This document shows positions 1 to 9,381 of a DNA stretch of 63,845 nucleotides, piece by piece. The translations under genes and the position numbers were made by a program. Within the stretch, counting starts at the first letter, position 1. Every line of letters starts with the position of its first letter. The notes below the pieces were generated by a model, which ran no database searches, was not told where the DNA came from, and saw only the letters and a program-made list of their open reading frames with translations. This DNA comes from Planctomycetales bacterium (GTDB lineage: Bacteria > Planctomycetota > Phycisphaerae > Sedimentisphaerales > Anaerohalosphaeraceae): positions 1 through 63,845 of the forward strand of contig JAKEGM010000026.1 in NCBI GenBank assembly GCA_022615575.1, written 5' to 3'.

Positions 1-161
1 AACTGAAACAATACACAAAATACCCGATAGCGCAAGTCTAAAATATGAATTTTTCAAAGAATTTTTAAAATTTTTGCTACACACGGCTAAAATCTTACCA
101 AAAAAATATTTTTTAAAAAAAATTATACGCCACAAAACATCTTGTTTTCGGCGGTTCGGGA

Positions 162-190
162 TTGTATTTATCCGTTGATTGTGCTATACT
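162..190 (+). promoter_or_regulatory. sigma70-like promoter of the cys operon
   Basis: TTGTAT at 162-167 and TATACT at 185-190 are separated by 17 bp. The start point should fall near 197. This lies after the ATG at 179 and almost on the ATG at 203, so the promoter favours the TTG at 230 as the cysC start. The upstream 1-150 is very AT-rich and holds no gene that I can see. Confidence 0.6.
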
Positions 191-229
191 GTGTGTTTCG
201 CAATGTTTACCGATACCAAGAGGAGTTTT

Positions 230-766
230 TTGAGCAAAAACAGAGACCAAAAAGGATTTGTGCTGTGGCTGACGGGGCTTTCCGGCTCAGGCAAGAGCAC
301 GCTGGCCGAAATCCTCTTTGAAAAAATTTCCGCGCTCGGCAAAAAAGTTGAGCGATTAGACGGCGATGTTCTGCGGGGCGTTTTTCCCAATACGGGCTTT
401 TCCAAAGAGGCCCGCGATGAGCACATCAAACGGGTGGGTTTTATGGCCTCGCGTCTGGAACATCACGGCGTAATCGTGGTGGCATCCTTTATCTCGCCCT
501 ACCGGGCGGCGCGGGATTTTGTTCGGACTCTGTGCGGCAGTTTCGTCGAGATTTACGTCAGGGCCTCGCTGGACGAATGCAAGCGGCGGGACGTTAAGGG
601 GCTGTATGAAAAAGCAATGGCCGGCCAACTCAAGGAGTTTACCGGTATTGACGACCCGTACGAAGAACCCTTGAATCCGGAAATCACCGTCGATACCGAA
701 CATCAGACGGTTGAGCAGTCGGTGCAGCAGATTATGGACTATCTAAAATCTTATTTACAGGATTAG
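230..766 (+). CDS. cysC: adenylyl-sulfate (APS) kinase
   Basis: CysC phosphorylates adenylyl sulfate with ATP to give PAPS, in the cytoplasm. The 178-residue product has the P-loop GLSGSGKST near residues 16-24, the DGD substrate motif followed by an Arg (LDGDVLRG), a FISPYR segment, and the C-terminal lid KGLYEKAMAGQLKEFTGID, all typical of active APS kinases. I chose the TTG at 230 because AGGAG at 221-225 sits 4 bp upstream and the promoter at 162-190 would start transcription after the ATG at 179. The gene leads a tight operon with cysD (3 bp gap), cysN and cysQ. It appears complete, in contrast to the degraded kinase domain at the end of CysN. Confidence 0.93.
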   Translation: MSKNRDQKGFVLWLTGLSGSGKSTLAEILFEKISALGKKVERLDGDVLRGVFPNTGFSKEARDEHIKRVGFMASRLEHHGVIVVASFISPYRAARDFVRTLCGSFVEIYVRASLDECKRRDVKGLYEKAMAGQLKEFTGIDDPYEEPLNPEITVDTEHQTVEQSVQQIMDYLKSYLQD

Positions 767-769
767 CGC

Positions 770-1651
770 GTGGACCATCTGGATCATCTGGAAAGTTTGG
801 GAATTCATATCCTTCGGGAGGCATACGCAAATTTTAAGAATCTGTGCATGCTCTGGTCGATCGGCAAGGACAGCACGGTATTGCTCTGGCTGGCATGCAA
901 GGCGTTCGGGGGGCATGTGCCGTTTCCGCTGGTGCATATTGACACGCATTACAAGATACCGGAAATGATCGAATACCGCAACCGCCTGACCAAAGAATGG
1001 CATCTGGAGATGGTGTATGGCGAAAACCGCGAGGCACTGGACGCAAAAAAAACCTTTCCCGACGGCAACGCTGACCGGCTGACCTGCTGCAAGCTCTTAA
1101 AGACCGAGGCGCTGAAACATACGCTCAGCGGGCAGTGGCCGCGGTACCGGTTTAATCACGCACTGGGCAAATACGAAGTGGACGCCAACACCGAACCATT
1201 TACCGGCGTCATCGTCGGGCTGCGGGCGGACGAGGAAGGGTCGCGCTCCAAGGAACGCTATTTTTCGCCGCGCGACCGGCAAAATGAATGGGATATCGCC
1301 GACCAGCCGCCGGAGTTCTGGAACCAGTTTAAGACGGATTTTGCGCCGGGCACGCATGTGCGCATCCATCCCCTGCTGGACTGGACAGAATTGAATGTCT
1401 GGGAATACATCGACCGGGAAAAAATTCCCACTGTTTCACTGTATTATAATCACGGCAACGGCAAACGGTATCGCTCCCTGGGATGCTGGCCCTGCACATT
1501 CCCAATCGAGTCGCAGGCGCGAAATACCGGGGAGATTATCGAGGAACTGCGCAGCGGGCAGTTGTCGAATATCGCCGAACGGTCGGGGCGGGCACAGGAT
1601 GCCGAAGACGGCGGCGGTCTGGAAACCCTGCGGCGCGAAGGGTACATGTGA
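770..1651 (+). CDS. cysD: sulfate adenylyltransferase subunit 2 (CysD)
   Basis: Small catalytic subunit of ATP sulfurylase; with the GTPase CysN it makes adenylyl sulfate from ATP and sulfate. The 293-residue length matches the family (about 300). It has the PP-loop SIGKDSTV near residues 30-37 of the ATP-pyrophosphatase/PAPS-reductase fold, the [16 protein letters not shown] segment, and the conserved [12 protein letters not shown] region near 235. It ends in REGYM, close to the family's usual C-terminal Gly-Tyr-aromatic ending. The start is a GTG three bases after the cysC stop, indicating translational coupling. Confidence 0.95.
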   Translation: MDHLDHLESLGIHILREAYANFKNLCMLWSIGKDSTVLLWLACKAFGGHVPFPLVHIDTHYKIPEMIEYRNRLTKEWHLEMVYGENREALDAKKTFPDGNADRLTCCKLLKTEALKHTLSGQWPRYRFNHALGKYEVDANTEPFTGVIVGLRADEEGSRSKERYFSPRDRQNEWDIADQPPEFWNQFKTDFAPGTHVRIHPLLDWTELNVWEYIDREKIPTVSLYYNHGNGKRYRSLGCWPCTFPIESQARNTGEIIEELRSGQLSNIAERSGRAQDAEDGGGLETLRREGYM

Positions 1652-1699
1652 TCCAATGTTAACTGTGAAATATCAACTGTTAGATGTCAGGGGCGGCTA

Positions 1700-3514
1700 A
1701 TGGCACAGGGACGTCCGAATACGGATGAGAAAATGAATATTGTGATTGCCGGGCATGTGGATCACGGCAAGAGCACCATTATCGGGCGGTTGCTGGCCGA
1801 TACGGATTCGCTGCCGAAGGGCAAATTGGCCCAGGTCCAGGAAACGTGCCGGCGAAACAGCAAGCCGTTTGAATACGCCTTTCTGCTGGACGCCCTCAAG
1901 GATGAACAGTCGCAGGGCATCACAATTGACGCGGCACGGATATTCTTCAAGACGGCCAAACGGCATTATCTCATTATCGACGCGCCGGGCCATATCGAAT
2001 TTTTGAAAAACATGGTCACCGGCGCTTCGCACGCGGAGGCGGCGCTGCTGGTCATTGATGCTGAAGAAGGCGTTCGGGAAAATTCCCGCCGGCACGGATA
2101 CATGCTTTCCATGCTGGGCATCACACAGATGGTGGTGCTCGTCAACAAAATGGACCTGATGGGATACCGTCAGGAGGTCTTTAACTCGATTGTTCGTGAA
2201 TACACGGCGTTTTTAGACGGGATCGGCCTGACCGCTCAGGCATTTCTTCCCGTTACGGGCATGGAAGGCGGCAACATCGCCTCACTGAGCGAAAAAATGC
2301 CCTGGTACAACGGCCCAACCGTTCTGGCGGCGATGGACTGTTTCCGCAAAGAGCCGCCGCCGGTGGACAAGCCCTTCCGAATGCCGGTGCAGGGCGTCTA
2401 TAAATTCACCAAGGCCGGGGACAAACGGCGGATTATCGCCGGAACGGTTGATACCGGCAGCGTTGCTGTCGGCGACGAAATTATTTTCTACCCCTCCGGC
2501 AAACGCAGCACCGTCAAATCGCTGGAATGTTTCAACACGGAACCTCTGGCGGGATATTTCGCCGGAAGCGCGGCCAGTTTTACGCTCGAACAGCAGATTT
2601 ATATTGCCCGCGGTCAATTGGCCGCCCGCGCCGACCAGCCCGCCCCCCATGTCAGCAAGCGGCTGCGCGTCAACCTGTTCTGGATGGGCAAAAAACCCAT
2701 GGAGCAGGGCAAGGACTATATCCTGAAAGTTGGAACCGTCAAAGAGCCGGTGCGCATCGAAACGATCATCAGCGTAATGGACGCCTCCGATTTAAGCTCC
2801 GCCCGCAAGAAAGATAAAATCGAGCATCACGACGTTGCTGAGTGCGTTTTGTGCTGTCAGCACGCCGTCGCATTTGACGCAATTGACGCGATCGCCGCTA
2901 CGGGACGGTTTGTCATTGTGGATGATTACGAAATTCGCGGCGGCGGCATTATCCGCGAGGCGATGCCCGATGAGCAGCAGCAGATGCGGCAGCAGGTCAT
3001 GCAGCGCAACCTGAAATGGACCGGAAGCAATATCGGCCGGGAGCGGCGATGGGAACGCTACAATCAGAAGGCCGCCCTGATTCTGGTCACGGGCAAGCGG
3101 AATGTGGGCAAGAAAACACTGGCCCGCGCCATCGAGCAGCGGCTGTTCGCCGACGGTAAAACGGTGTACTTTATGGGCATCGCCAATGTCCTGTACGGCG
3201 TTGACGCAGACATCAAAAAGCCCGGAAGCGACGAGCGGCACCGCCCGGAACATCTGCGGCGGCTGGCGGAAGTATCCAATATCCTGCTGGATGCGGGCGT
3301 GATTTTGATTGTTACCGCCATCGGATTGACACAGCAGGAATTGGAAATCATCCAGAACGTCGTGGACAGCGACCTGATCGAAACGATCTGGCTGGGCGGA
3401 GACCCGACCGATATTGACTTTGCAATGACAGTCCCCAACCTGAATAACCTCGACGAAACGCTGGACAACATCAAGGCCCTGCTGCAGAACAAAGGCATTA
3501 TCTTCAAGCCCTGA
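1700..3514 (+). CDS. cysN: sulfate adenylyltransferase GTPase subunit (CysN) with degenerate APS-kinase-like C-terminal domain
   Basis: Residues 12-220 form an EF-Tu-like GTPase: G1 GHVDHGKST at 18-26, G3 DAPGH and G4 NKMD. Two beta-barrel domains follow to about residue 430, as in CysN, the regulatory subunit of ATP sulfurylase. The last 140 residues align with CysC, but the P-loop reads GKRNVGKKT (465-473) instead of GLSGSGKST, the DGD motif is replaced by MGI, and the FISPxR and GLY...FTGID segments are absent. The tail is therefore probably not a kinase. It keeps [15 protein letters not shown], the counterpart of the CysC helix RRVGEVANLMVEAG, so it is folded rather than random. A complete cysC lies upstream in the same operon, so no PAPS function is lost. 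Confidence 0.93.
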   Translation: MAQGRPNTDEKMNIVIAGHVDHGKSTIIGRLLADTDSLPKGKLAQVQETCRRNSKPFEYAFLLDALKDEQSQGITIDAARIFFKTAKRHYLIIDAPGHIEFLKNMVTGASHAEAALLVIDAEEGVRENSRRHGYMLSMLGITQMVVLVNKMDLMGYRQEVFNSIVREYTAFLDGIGLTAQAFLPVTGMEGGNIASLSEKMPWYNGPTVLAAMDCFRKEPPPVDKPFRMPVQGVYKFTKAGDKRRIIAGTVDTGSVAVGDEIIFYPSGKRSTVKSLECFNTEPLAGYFAGSAASFTLEQQIYIARGQLAARADQPAPHVSKRLRVNLFWMGKKPMEQGKDYILKVGTVKEPVRIETIISVMDASDLSSARKKDKIEHHDVAECVLCCQHAVAFDAIDAIAATGRFVIVDDYEIRGGGIIREAMPDEQQQMRQQVMQRNLKWTGSNIGRERRWERYNQKAALILVTGKRNVGKKTLARAIEQRLFADGKTVYFMGIANVLYGVDADIKKPGSDERHRPEHLRRLAEVSNILLDAGVILIVTAIGLTQQELEIIQNVVDSDLIETIWLGGDPTDIDFAMTVPNLNNLDETLDNIKALLQNKGIIFKP

Positions 3515-3525
3515 ACGGAATCGGC

Positions 3526-4308
3526 ATGGATTATTCGGATGCAGTGAAACGGATTGAAGCGGCGCTGTCTGCCGCACGGGAAGCGATGAAGAATTTCACC
3601 CCCGGCAAAATCCAGTCCGCTCTCAAAGAAGGCGGCGACCCGGTTACCGAAGCGGATGTCCTGCTGGATGCTATTCTGAAAAAGGCCCTGCTGCGGGACG
3701 GCGAGGGCTGGTTGTCGGAAGAAACCGGGGACGACCTGTCCCGGCTGGGAAAATCGCGCGTCTGGATTGTGGACCCGCTGGACGGCACGCGGGAGTTTAT
3801 CGAAGGCATTCCCGAATGGTGCATTTCGATTGCCTATGTAGTCGATGGATTCCCGCAGGCAGCCGGAATCTGCAATCCCGCGGCCAATCAAACTTTTTTG
3901 GGAATACGAGATTGCGGCGTAACGCTCAACAGCCGTCCCGTCAAAATCAGCCAAAGGCAAACTCTGAATGGAGCAACCGTATTAGCCAGCCGCAGCGAGG
4001 TCAAACGCGGCCAGTGGAAACTGTTTGAAAACGCCCCGTTTAAGATTATCCCGACGGGTTCGGTCGCCTATAAAATGGCCTGTGTAGCCGCCGGGCTGTA
4101 TGACGCCACATTTACCCTGGTCCCCAAAAATGAATGGGATGTAGCCGCCGGCTGGCTGATGGTCGAGGCGGCTGGCGGAAAAGTGCTGGACAAAAACGCC
4201 CGCCCGCGCCGATTTAATCAGCAGAATCCCCTCTTGGATGGCCTGTTCGCCGCAAATTCGGTTGTTTTGGGGAATCTGCTGGACATTGAAGAGGTTCGGC
4301 ATTCCTAA
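3526..4308 (+). CDS. cysQ: 3'(2'),5'-bisphosphate nucleotidase, inositol-monophosphatase family
   Basis: CysQ hydrolyses the PAPS by-product 3'-phosphoadenosine 5'-phosphate to AMP, or PAPS to APS, and so limits toxic build-up. The 260-residue product has the metal-binding EET near 65, the DPLDGTREF motif near 83-91 and the second metal motif EWDVAAGWLMVEAAGG near 203. The substitution of T-R-E-F after the DG is the usual CysQ form rather than the inositol phosphatase form. It is the last gene of the operon, 11 bp after cysN, which supports a role in sulfate activation rather than inositol metabolism. Confidence 0.9.
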   Translation: MDYSDAVKRIEAALSAAREAMKNFTPGKIQSALKEGGDPVTEADVLLDAILKKALLRDGEGWLSEETGDDLSRLGKSRVWIVDPLDGTREFIEGIPEWCISIAYVVDGFPQAAGICNPAANQTFLGIRDCGVTLNSRPVKISQRQTLNGATVLASRSEVKRGQWKLFENAPFKIIPTGSVAYKMACVAAGLYDATFTLVPKNEWDVAAGWLMVEAAGGKVLDKNARPRRFNQQNPLLDGLFAANSVVLGNLLDIEEVRHS

Positions 4309-4383
4309 ACCCTGCATTCAGGCGGATTGGCCATTTGATTTCGCGGCGGCCGGCTTCTGTCTCGCTTTTATTGGGAAAGAAGT

Positions 4384-4410
4384 TTGAAATCGGCGAATTT
4401 TGCGTATAAT
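4384..4410 (+). promoter_or_regulatory. candidate promoter of the parvulin gene
   Basis: A perfect TATAAT at 4405-4410 is preceded by TTGAAA at 4384-4389 (15 bp spacer) or TTTGAA at 4383-4388 (16 bp). The start codon at 4456 lies about 40 bp downstream of the expected start point. The spacer is short, which lowers confidence. Confidence 0.45.
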
Positions 4411-4455
4411 CAGTATCAATTGAAAAGAAAAAAGGACTTTCTGGAGCCGATATAA

Positions 4456-5586
4456 ATGACTGCCAAAGCCGTGCTGTTTTATTGTTTGCTTGCTGCCGCA
4501 GCGGTTCCATACATTGGCTGCGGCACAAAACCGAAGGGAAAATTTACCGAAGAGCAGATGCGACAGATTCCTCTGGTTAGCAATGACAACCTGCCTGAGG
4601 CCTCCGGCGGGATGGTTCTGGGCTTTCAATCCGAAACCATTACCACCAATGAGATTCTGGACGCCGTTGAACCCTACCTTAGCAAATTGGATCCGCCGCG
4701 ATTCGCCGAAGAAGCTCCGTCCGTCGTAAGCAAAGCGGTGCAGCGCAAAGTAACCAACATTTTGCTCTACCAGGAAGCCCGCAAAAAAGCCACCGATAAT
4801 ATCGATGAAATGCTCGACAAGGCCGTCGAAACCGAGATCGCCCGTTTTGTGGCCGACTATGGCAACAATTATGCCCTGGCCGAAAGCAAACTTAAGGAGA
4901 TGGGAATGGACTGGCGGTCGTACCGCGACTTCCAGAAAAAGCGGATGATGGTGCAGTCGCATCTTTCCAGCACGCTAAAGGAAGAAAAGCGGTTCTCCCG
5001 CCGGGAATTGGCGGACTACTACGAACAGAATAAGGCCAAACTGTTTTGTAAAGAGGGCAAGGTGGGTTTCAGCATCATTGAGATATGGCCCGCGCTGCTT
5101 AGCAGCGAACAACTCGGCGCAGATTCTCCTGCAGAGGCCGCCAAGCGCATCGGGACCGAACTCATGGCCCATCTTAAAGAGGGAGCGGAGTTTGCCGAAT
5201 TAGCCAAACTGTATCATGGCGATGTGTCCGCCGTCGGCGGGAAAGTAACGCCCATAGCGATCGGCGACAAGTCGCTGAAAGAACCCTATCGTTCCCTCGC
5301 AGAACGAGCCATACAAATGCAGCCCGGCCAGGTTGACGGCCCCTTTGCTTTGGCCGGACATCTGTTCATTCTGAAGCTGGATTCGCTGGAAATCGGCGGG
5401 TGCAGACCTTTTGAGGAAGTCCAGAACGAGGTTGCCCAGCGCCTTCAGTTTGAATACATCCGACAGCAGGAACAGGAAATCTTCCGCAGCGTAGCCCGAA
5501 AGGCGGATATCGTTCAGATAGAACGGTTTGCCGAATTCTGCGCGCAGGCGGCGTACCGCCGCTGGGGCGGAAACAGCCCATCGTGA
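4456..5586 (+). CDS. parvulin-type peptidyl-prolyl isomerase (PrsA/SurA-like), probable lipoprotein
   Basis: The 376-residue product begins with a hydrophobic signal segment ending in a Cys (IGC, Cys22), a non-ideal lipobox because the -3 residue is Tyr. Residues 40-190 resemble the helical SurA/PrsA N-terminal chaperone region, with many Lys/Glu helices. Residues 205-310 resemble a PPIC rotamase domain, with YHGDVSAVGGKVTPI near the usual GGDLG position and QPGQVDGPF in place of the usual PGQVSGPV-type turn. It probably assists folding of exported proteins in the periplasm. GGAG 10 bp upstream supports the ATG. It is followed by acpS after 10 bp. Confidence 0.82.
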   Translation: MTAKAVLFYCLLAAAAVPYIGCGTKPKGKFTEEQMRQIPLVSNDNLPEASGGMVLGFQSETITTNEILDAVEPYLSKLDPPRFAEEAPSVVSKAVQRKVTNILLYQEARKKATDNIDEMLDKAVETEIARFVADYGNNYALAESKLKEMGMDWRSYRDFQKKRMMVQSHLSSTLKEEKRFSRRELADYYEQNKAKLFCKEGKVGFSIIEIWPALLSSEQLGADSPAEAAKRIGTELMAHLKEGAEFAELAKLYHGDVSAVGGKVTPIAIGDKSLKEPYRSLAERAIQMQPGQVDGPFALAGHLFILKLDSLEIGGCRPFEEVQNEVAQRLQFEYIRQQEQEIFRSVARKADIVQIERFAEFCAQAAYRRWGGNSPS

Positions 5587-5596
5587 GCCGTGAATT

Positions 5597-5980
5597 GTGA
5601 AGATAATTGCGCATGGCATAGATTTGGTCGATTTTGAGCGCATCGAGCAGATGCTCGAAAGGCATTCCGATCGTTTTCTGGACAGGGTGTTTACGCCGCG
5701 GGAGCAGGCCGATGCCGCCGCGGCCAAAAACCGCATCGAAAAACTGGCCGGACGCTTTGCCGCCAAGGAAGCCGTAATGAAACTGGTCGGTACCGGCTGG
5801 CGCGACGGCATCGCCTGGACAGACATTGAGGTCATTAACAGCGCCCTCGGCCAGCCGCAGGTTGTCCTCTCGGGCAGGATTAAAGAGATCGCCGAGGCCA
5901 ACGGTATCGAACAGGTTACGCTCAGCATCACCCATACCTCCAATTTCGCGATTGCCTCGGCCGTCGCCCTGCAGGGATAA
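5597..5980 (+). CDS. acpS: holo-[acyl-carrier-protein] synthase
   Basis: AcpS transfers 4'-phosphopantetheine from CoA to the Ser of acyl carrier protein. The 127-residue length is normal. The N-terminal GIDLVDFERIE carries the Mg-binding Asp (Asp9), RFAAKEAVMKLVGTGW carries the second conserved acidic residue, and the C-terminal SITHTSNFAIASA is the typical AcpS ending. The start is a GTG 10 bp after the preceding stop, so it is probably co-transcribed with the parvulin gene. Confidence 0.95.
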   Translation: MKIIAHGIDLVDFERIEQMLERHSDRFLDRVFTPREQADAAAAKNRIEKLAGRFAAKEAVMKLVGTGWRDGIAWTDIEVINSALGQPQVVLSGRIKEIAEANGIEQVTLSITHTSNFAIASAVALQG

Positions 5981-6046
5981 ATTGCCTGGAATAGACAAAA
6001 CGCCGCATACAAACCGGCAAAACTCTTGGCGTTTCCAGAAAAAACC

Positions 6047-6075
6047 TTGCCCCGGAGGGAAACAGAGTTTAATAT
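6047..6075 (+). promoter_or_regulatory. candidate promoter upstream of the oxidoreductase fusion
   Basis: TTGCCC at 6047-6052 and TAATAT at 6070-6075 are 17 bp apart, leaving a leader of about 75 nt before the AAAGGAG ribosome site and the ATG at 6158. Both boxes are only partial matches. Confidence 0.35.
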
Positions 6076-6157
6076 CCCAATTTGGTAATGTGTTTGAATT
6101 ACGGTCCCGAAAAATAACGTTTTTTGTGCCAAATAAGCGAGTAAAGGAGTGTAAAAA

Positions 6158-8620
6158 ATGAAAAAGTCAAATGCCGTTTCCCGGCGAACCCTTCTGAAAA
6201 CCGTTTTGTGGACGCCGCCGATTCTGCTGTTCGGCGAGGGCTGTCTGTTTGCCGAGCAAAAGGCGGCGCCGCTGTATCGGCCCCGGCTGATCCCTCGGGG
6301 ACAGAAAATCCGGGCCGCACAAATCGGCGTGTTTAACAGGGGCGGCGATGTCTTGAGGTCCTTCAATCAGTATTCCAAGGACCAGATTGAGTTTAAGGCC
6401 TTCGCGGATGTATTGTTCCTGTCGCCAAACTACGAGATGAACGGTTTTCCGGGTGTCCCGTGTTTCCGGGATTATCGTGAAATGCTCGAACAGATGCACG
6501 ACCAGATCGACGCCGTCATTATCGCCACGCCGGATCACGCACATTTCCCTATGCTCATGCACGCGATGCTGCTGGGCAAGCACGTTTATGTCGAAAAACC
6601 GATGGCCCAGAATGTTTACGAATGCCGCCTGCTGGAAAAAACAGCTCGTCAGTGCGGCGTCATAACCCAGATGGGAAATCAGGGCCACTCCGGGGCCGGA
6701 ACCATCCAGTTTGGCCAGTGGGTCGAAGCGGGACTGGTTAAGAATGTCAAAAAAATCGACGCATGGATGACCAACAGCCGCCGATGGCATGGCTGGACGG
6801 ATACGCAGTACCCCGAATCAATCCCGCCGGTCGGTTACGACTGGGATCAGTGGCTGTGCCGAAGACCGTTTCGGCCGCACAGCGAAAAACTGACGGACGG
6901 CAATTGGCGCTGCTGGTATGAGTTCGGCTGCGGGGCTATGGGGGACTGGGGCGCTCATATTCTTGACGCCGCTCATCACTATCTTCAGCTGGGCCAGCCC
7001 TACGAAATCACCACCACCCTCAAAGGCCCCAGCGAGGTGCTGTACCCGCAGGGCTCTGTGATTACCTTCAAGTTCAAGCAGCGCCAGGGAATGCCGCCGC
7101 TGGAATTGAATTGGTACGACGGCCAGGGCAACAATCCCGCACCGCCGGCCGGCGTGACGGGTGATATCGGAAATGTCGGCTCGTTCATCTACGCGCAGGA
7201 TTATGTGATTCGCGGCATCAGCCACGGAGCCGATTATAAAATCCTTCCCGCCGCCAAAATGGCCGAATTGGAACAGGCCGGAAAGCTGCCCAAACCGCAG
7301 CAAAATCTGCCGGATCATTATCAGAATTTCCTGAATGCCTGCCAGGGTATCGAACGGGCCAATTCCTCGTTTGACATCGCCGCTCCTCTGGCCGAGCTGC
7401 TGTGCCTGGGATGCATCGGCCAGCGCTTCGGCGGAACGCTGCAGTACGACGCCGCGGCAATGGCGATTACCAATCATGAACAGGCCAACGCCATGCTCAC
7501 GGGTCCGCAGGTTCGCGCGGGCTGGGCATCGTATGACCAGGAGCAGGTGGTCAAATCCAGGAAGTCGCAAATCAAAACGCCCGACAGCGTCCCCTGGGAA
7601 GACCTGCTGGCGGATCCGGCGTTAAGCAACTGGGAAAATCCGTATGAGTGGGGCAAGGCCGAACTCAAGGACGGCGTGGTCAGCCTGACCTCCGAGAAGG
7701 GCAAATGGTTCCTGCTGACCAAAAAGGAATACGCCAACTTTGTCTTTGAAGCCGAAGTCAAAATGCCGGTCAACAAAGGCAACTCGGGCTTTATGTTCCG
7801 CTGCCAGAAAGAGAAAAATCGGGCGTGGGGCTACCAGGCCGAAGTGGACCCCTCCGACCGCAAGTGGTCCGGCGGCTTCTACGATGAAGGACGCCGGGCC
7901 TGGTTTGTCTGCCCCAACCAGGACAATGCCGCTTCCGAAAAGGAGCGTGACCTGTCGATTGCCGAATTTCGATCGCGGGCGGGCGAATGCTACAAGCAGG
8001 GCCAGTGGAACAAGTACCGCATCGTCTGTGTGGGATCCCATATTCAGATTTATGTCAACAACATCCTGACGGCGGACGTCCATGACGAAATGGACTTGTC
8101 CGGCCATCTCGCCATCCAGCATCACGGCGAAAGAGGTCTGACGTATCAATTCCGCAACCTTCGCGTCCGGGATTTGGGAGACGGCGGCCCAATCTATTAT
8201 CCGCATCGCGAAGGGGCCAAAGCCGCGGCCGTTGCCTCCAAAATGGACGGCGCCATCTATGAAGCGGAAACAGCCAACGTGATGTCAGGCGCCGCGGCCG
8301 CGGATAACCATACCGGATATCAGGGCGCCGGGTTTGCTGATTTGGGCGGCAAGGGAAGTTTTGTCGAATGGAACAACGTGCTGGCCGACACGGCAGGCAA
8401 TTATACGCTGACCTTCCGTTACGCTGCAAGGGGCAGCCGCCCGTGCGAACTGTCCGTCAATGGCGCAAGCGCCGGTAAACTCAATTTCGCCGATACCGGC
8501 GGATGGACCGACTGGAAAACTGAAACGGCAAGCGTCACCTTCAAAAACGGCGGCAATATCGTCCGCGTCACAGCCATCGGCGAGGGTCCGAATCTGGATG
8601 CGATGGCCGTAACAAAATAG
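6158..8620 (+). CDS. Tat-exported Gfo/Idh/MocA oxidoreductase fused to a 3-keto-glycoside hydrolase (DUF1080-type) and a CBM-like domain
   Basis: Domain order in 820 residues: Tat signal with SRRTLLK at 8-14 and a hydrophobic stretch ending near Cys27; Gfo/Idh/MocA NAD-binding and substrate domains at about 45-460, with the hallmark GKHVYVEKPM (EKP near 146-148) and GAMGDWGAHILD; a DUF1080/PF06439-like jelly-roll at about 476-667 (GNSGFMFRCQK, WGYQAEVDPSDRKWSGGFYD); and a C-terminal CBM6/CBM35-like module at about 695-820 (YEAETANV, GGKGSFVEWNNV). In known 3-keto pathways a Gfo/Idh enzyme oxidises a sugar at C3 and a DUF1080 protein then cleaves the keto-glycoside. Having both plus a binding module in one exported chain suggests substrate channelling. 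That function is inferred. AAAGGAG precedes the ATG. Confidence 0.88.
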   Translation: MKKSNAVSRRTLLKTVLWTPPILLFGEGCLFAEQKAAPLYRPRLIPRGQKIRAAQIGVFNRGGDVLRSFNQYSKDQIEFKAFADVLFLSPNYEMNGFPGVPCFRDYREMLEQMHDQIDAVIIATPDHAHFPMLMHAMLLGKHVYVEKPMAQNVYECRLLEKTARQCGVITQMGNQGHSGAGTIQFGQWVEAGLVKNVKKIDAWMTNSRRWHGWTDTQYPESIPPVGYDWDQWLCRRPFRPHSEKLTDGNWRCWYEFGCGAMGDWGAHILDAAHHYLQLGQPYEITTTLKGPSEVLYPQGSVITFKFKQRQGMPPLELNWYDGQGNNPAPPAGVTGDIGNVGSFIYAQDYVIRGISHGADYKILPAAKMAELEQAGKLPKPQQNLPDHYQNFLNACQGIERANSSFDIAAPLAELLCLGCIGQRFGGTLQYDAAAMAITNHEQANAMLTGPQVRAGWASYDQEQVVKSRKSQIKTPDSVPWEDLLADPALSNWENPYEWGKAELKDGVVSLTSEKGKWFLLTKKEYANFVFEAEVKMPVNKGNSGFMFRCQKEKNRAWGYQAEVDPSDRKWSGGFYDEGRRAWFVCPNQDNAASEKERDLSIAEFRSRAGECYKQGQWNKYRIVCVGSHIQIYVNNILTADVHDEMDLSGHLAIQHHGERGLTYQFRNLRVRDLGDGGPIYYPHREGAKAAAVASKMDGAIYEAETANVMSGAAAADNHTGYQGAGFADLGGKGSFVEWNNVLADTAGNYTLTFRYAARGSRPCELSVNGASAGKLNFADTGGWTDWKTETASVTFKNGGNIVRVTAIGEGPNLDAMAVTK

Positions 8621-8659
8621 CCGTCACATTTTCAAAGGTCCTTGACTGCTGCGAACCGA

Positions 8660-8683
8660 GGGGCTGCCGATGCCGGCGGCCCC
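8660..8683. terminator. possible bidirectional terminator hairpin
   Basis: GGGGCTGCC (8660-8668) pairs with GGCGGCCCC (8675-8683) through one T-G wobble over a GATGCC loop. It lies between convergent genes ending at 8620 and 8730. There is no good T tract, so the call is tentative. Confidence 0.4.
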
Positions 8684-8729
8684 CCGCTTTATGGAGCTGA
8701 AACAGTGTTGCCAACGATTCGCAGGGCGT

Positions 8730-9380
8730 TTACAGGCCGATTCGGCAGAGTTCGATTTGCCTGATAATTTCCCGGGCGGAGGCCGTTTTGGAACAGATCG
8801 GCAGGGTTTGCCAGTCGGCGGTTCTGCTTTTAATATGGATGGAGGATTTCCCGGCGCCGATGGCGGACGGTTCATTGGCGATAATCATATCCAGGTTTTT
8901 GGAAGCGAGTTTTTTTTCGGCGTTTTTCTTTACGCCTGTATCTTCCAGGGCAAAGCCGACCAGGATTTGACCGCTCCTTTTATGTTTTCCGGCCCATTTG
9001 AGGATGTCCGTGGTGGGCTTGAGGTCCAGCGACAGGACTGTCTGCTCCTTCTTGATTTTGGTTCGGCTGATGCGGGCGGGCTTATAGTCCGAAACCGCCG
9101 CGGCCATCAGCAGGCAATCGCATCGTTCAAACTCGCACTTAACCGCGCTGAACATATCACCGCTGGTAACAACCTGGATTACAGTCGCTCTTTTCGGCGG
9201 TTTCAGAGCGGTTGGAGCGGCAATGAGCGTCACCTTGTGCCCGGCCCGAACAGCCGCACGAGCCAGGGCATAACCCATTCTGCCGGAACTGGCGTTGGAA
9301 ATAAACCGCACCGGGTCGATATACTCTCGCGTCCCCCCGGCCGTAATCAAAATATGCAGTGGTTTTATACTGCGTTTCAT
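8730..9380 (-). CDS. coaB: phosphopantothenate-cysteine ligase (CoaB)
   Basis: CoaB joins phosphopantothenate and cysteine using CTP, in CoA synthesis. The 216-residue product has ILITAGGTREYIDPVRFISN and SSGRMGYALARAA, the nucleotide-binding core of CoaB, then AAVSDYKPA and KPTTDILKW, which correspond to the conserved AAVADYRP and K-x-x-DIL motifs. In most bacteria CoaB is the C-terminal half of a CoaBC fusion. Here it is a separate gene, about 210 bp after coaC on the same strand. The ATG overlaps the stop of a 64-codon out-of-context ORF and lies 2 bp from the stop of the micro-ORF at 9382-9486. Confidence 0.92.
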   Translation of the reverse strand: MKRSIKPLHILITAGGTREYIDPVRFISNASSGRMGYALARAAVRAGHKVTLIAAPTALKPPKRATVIQVVTSGDMFSAVKCEFERCDCLLMAAAVSDYKPARISRTKIKKEQTVLSLDLKPTTDILKWAGKHKRSGQILVGFALEDTGVKKNAEKKLASKNLDMIIANEPSAIGAGKSSIHIKSRTADWQTLPICSKTASAREIIRQIELCRIGL

Positions 9381-9381
9381 C

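Noticed and set aside
1-150. AT-rich start of the window as an origin or integration site
   Set aside because: There are no DnaA-box clusters, direct repeats or integrase; it is most simply the upstream region of the cys promoter.
179-229. N-terminal extension of CysC from the ATG at 179
   Set aside because: The ATG lies upstream of the expected transcription start from the 162-190 promoter. The TTG at 230 has a ribosome site, and the extension matches nothing in CysC.
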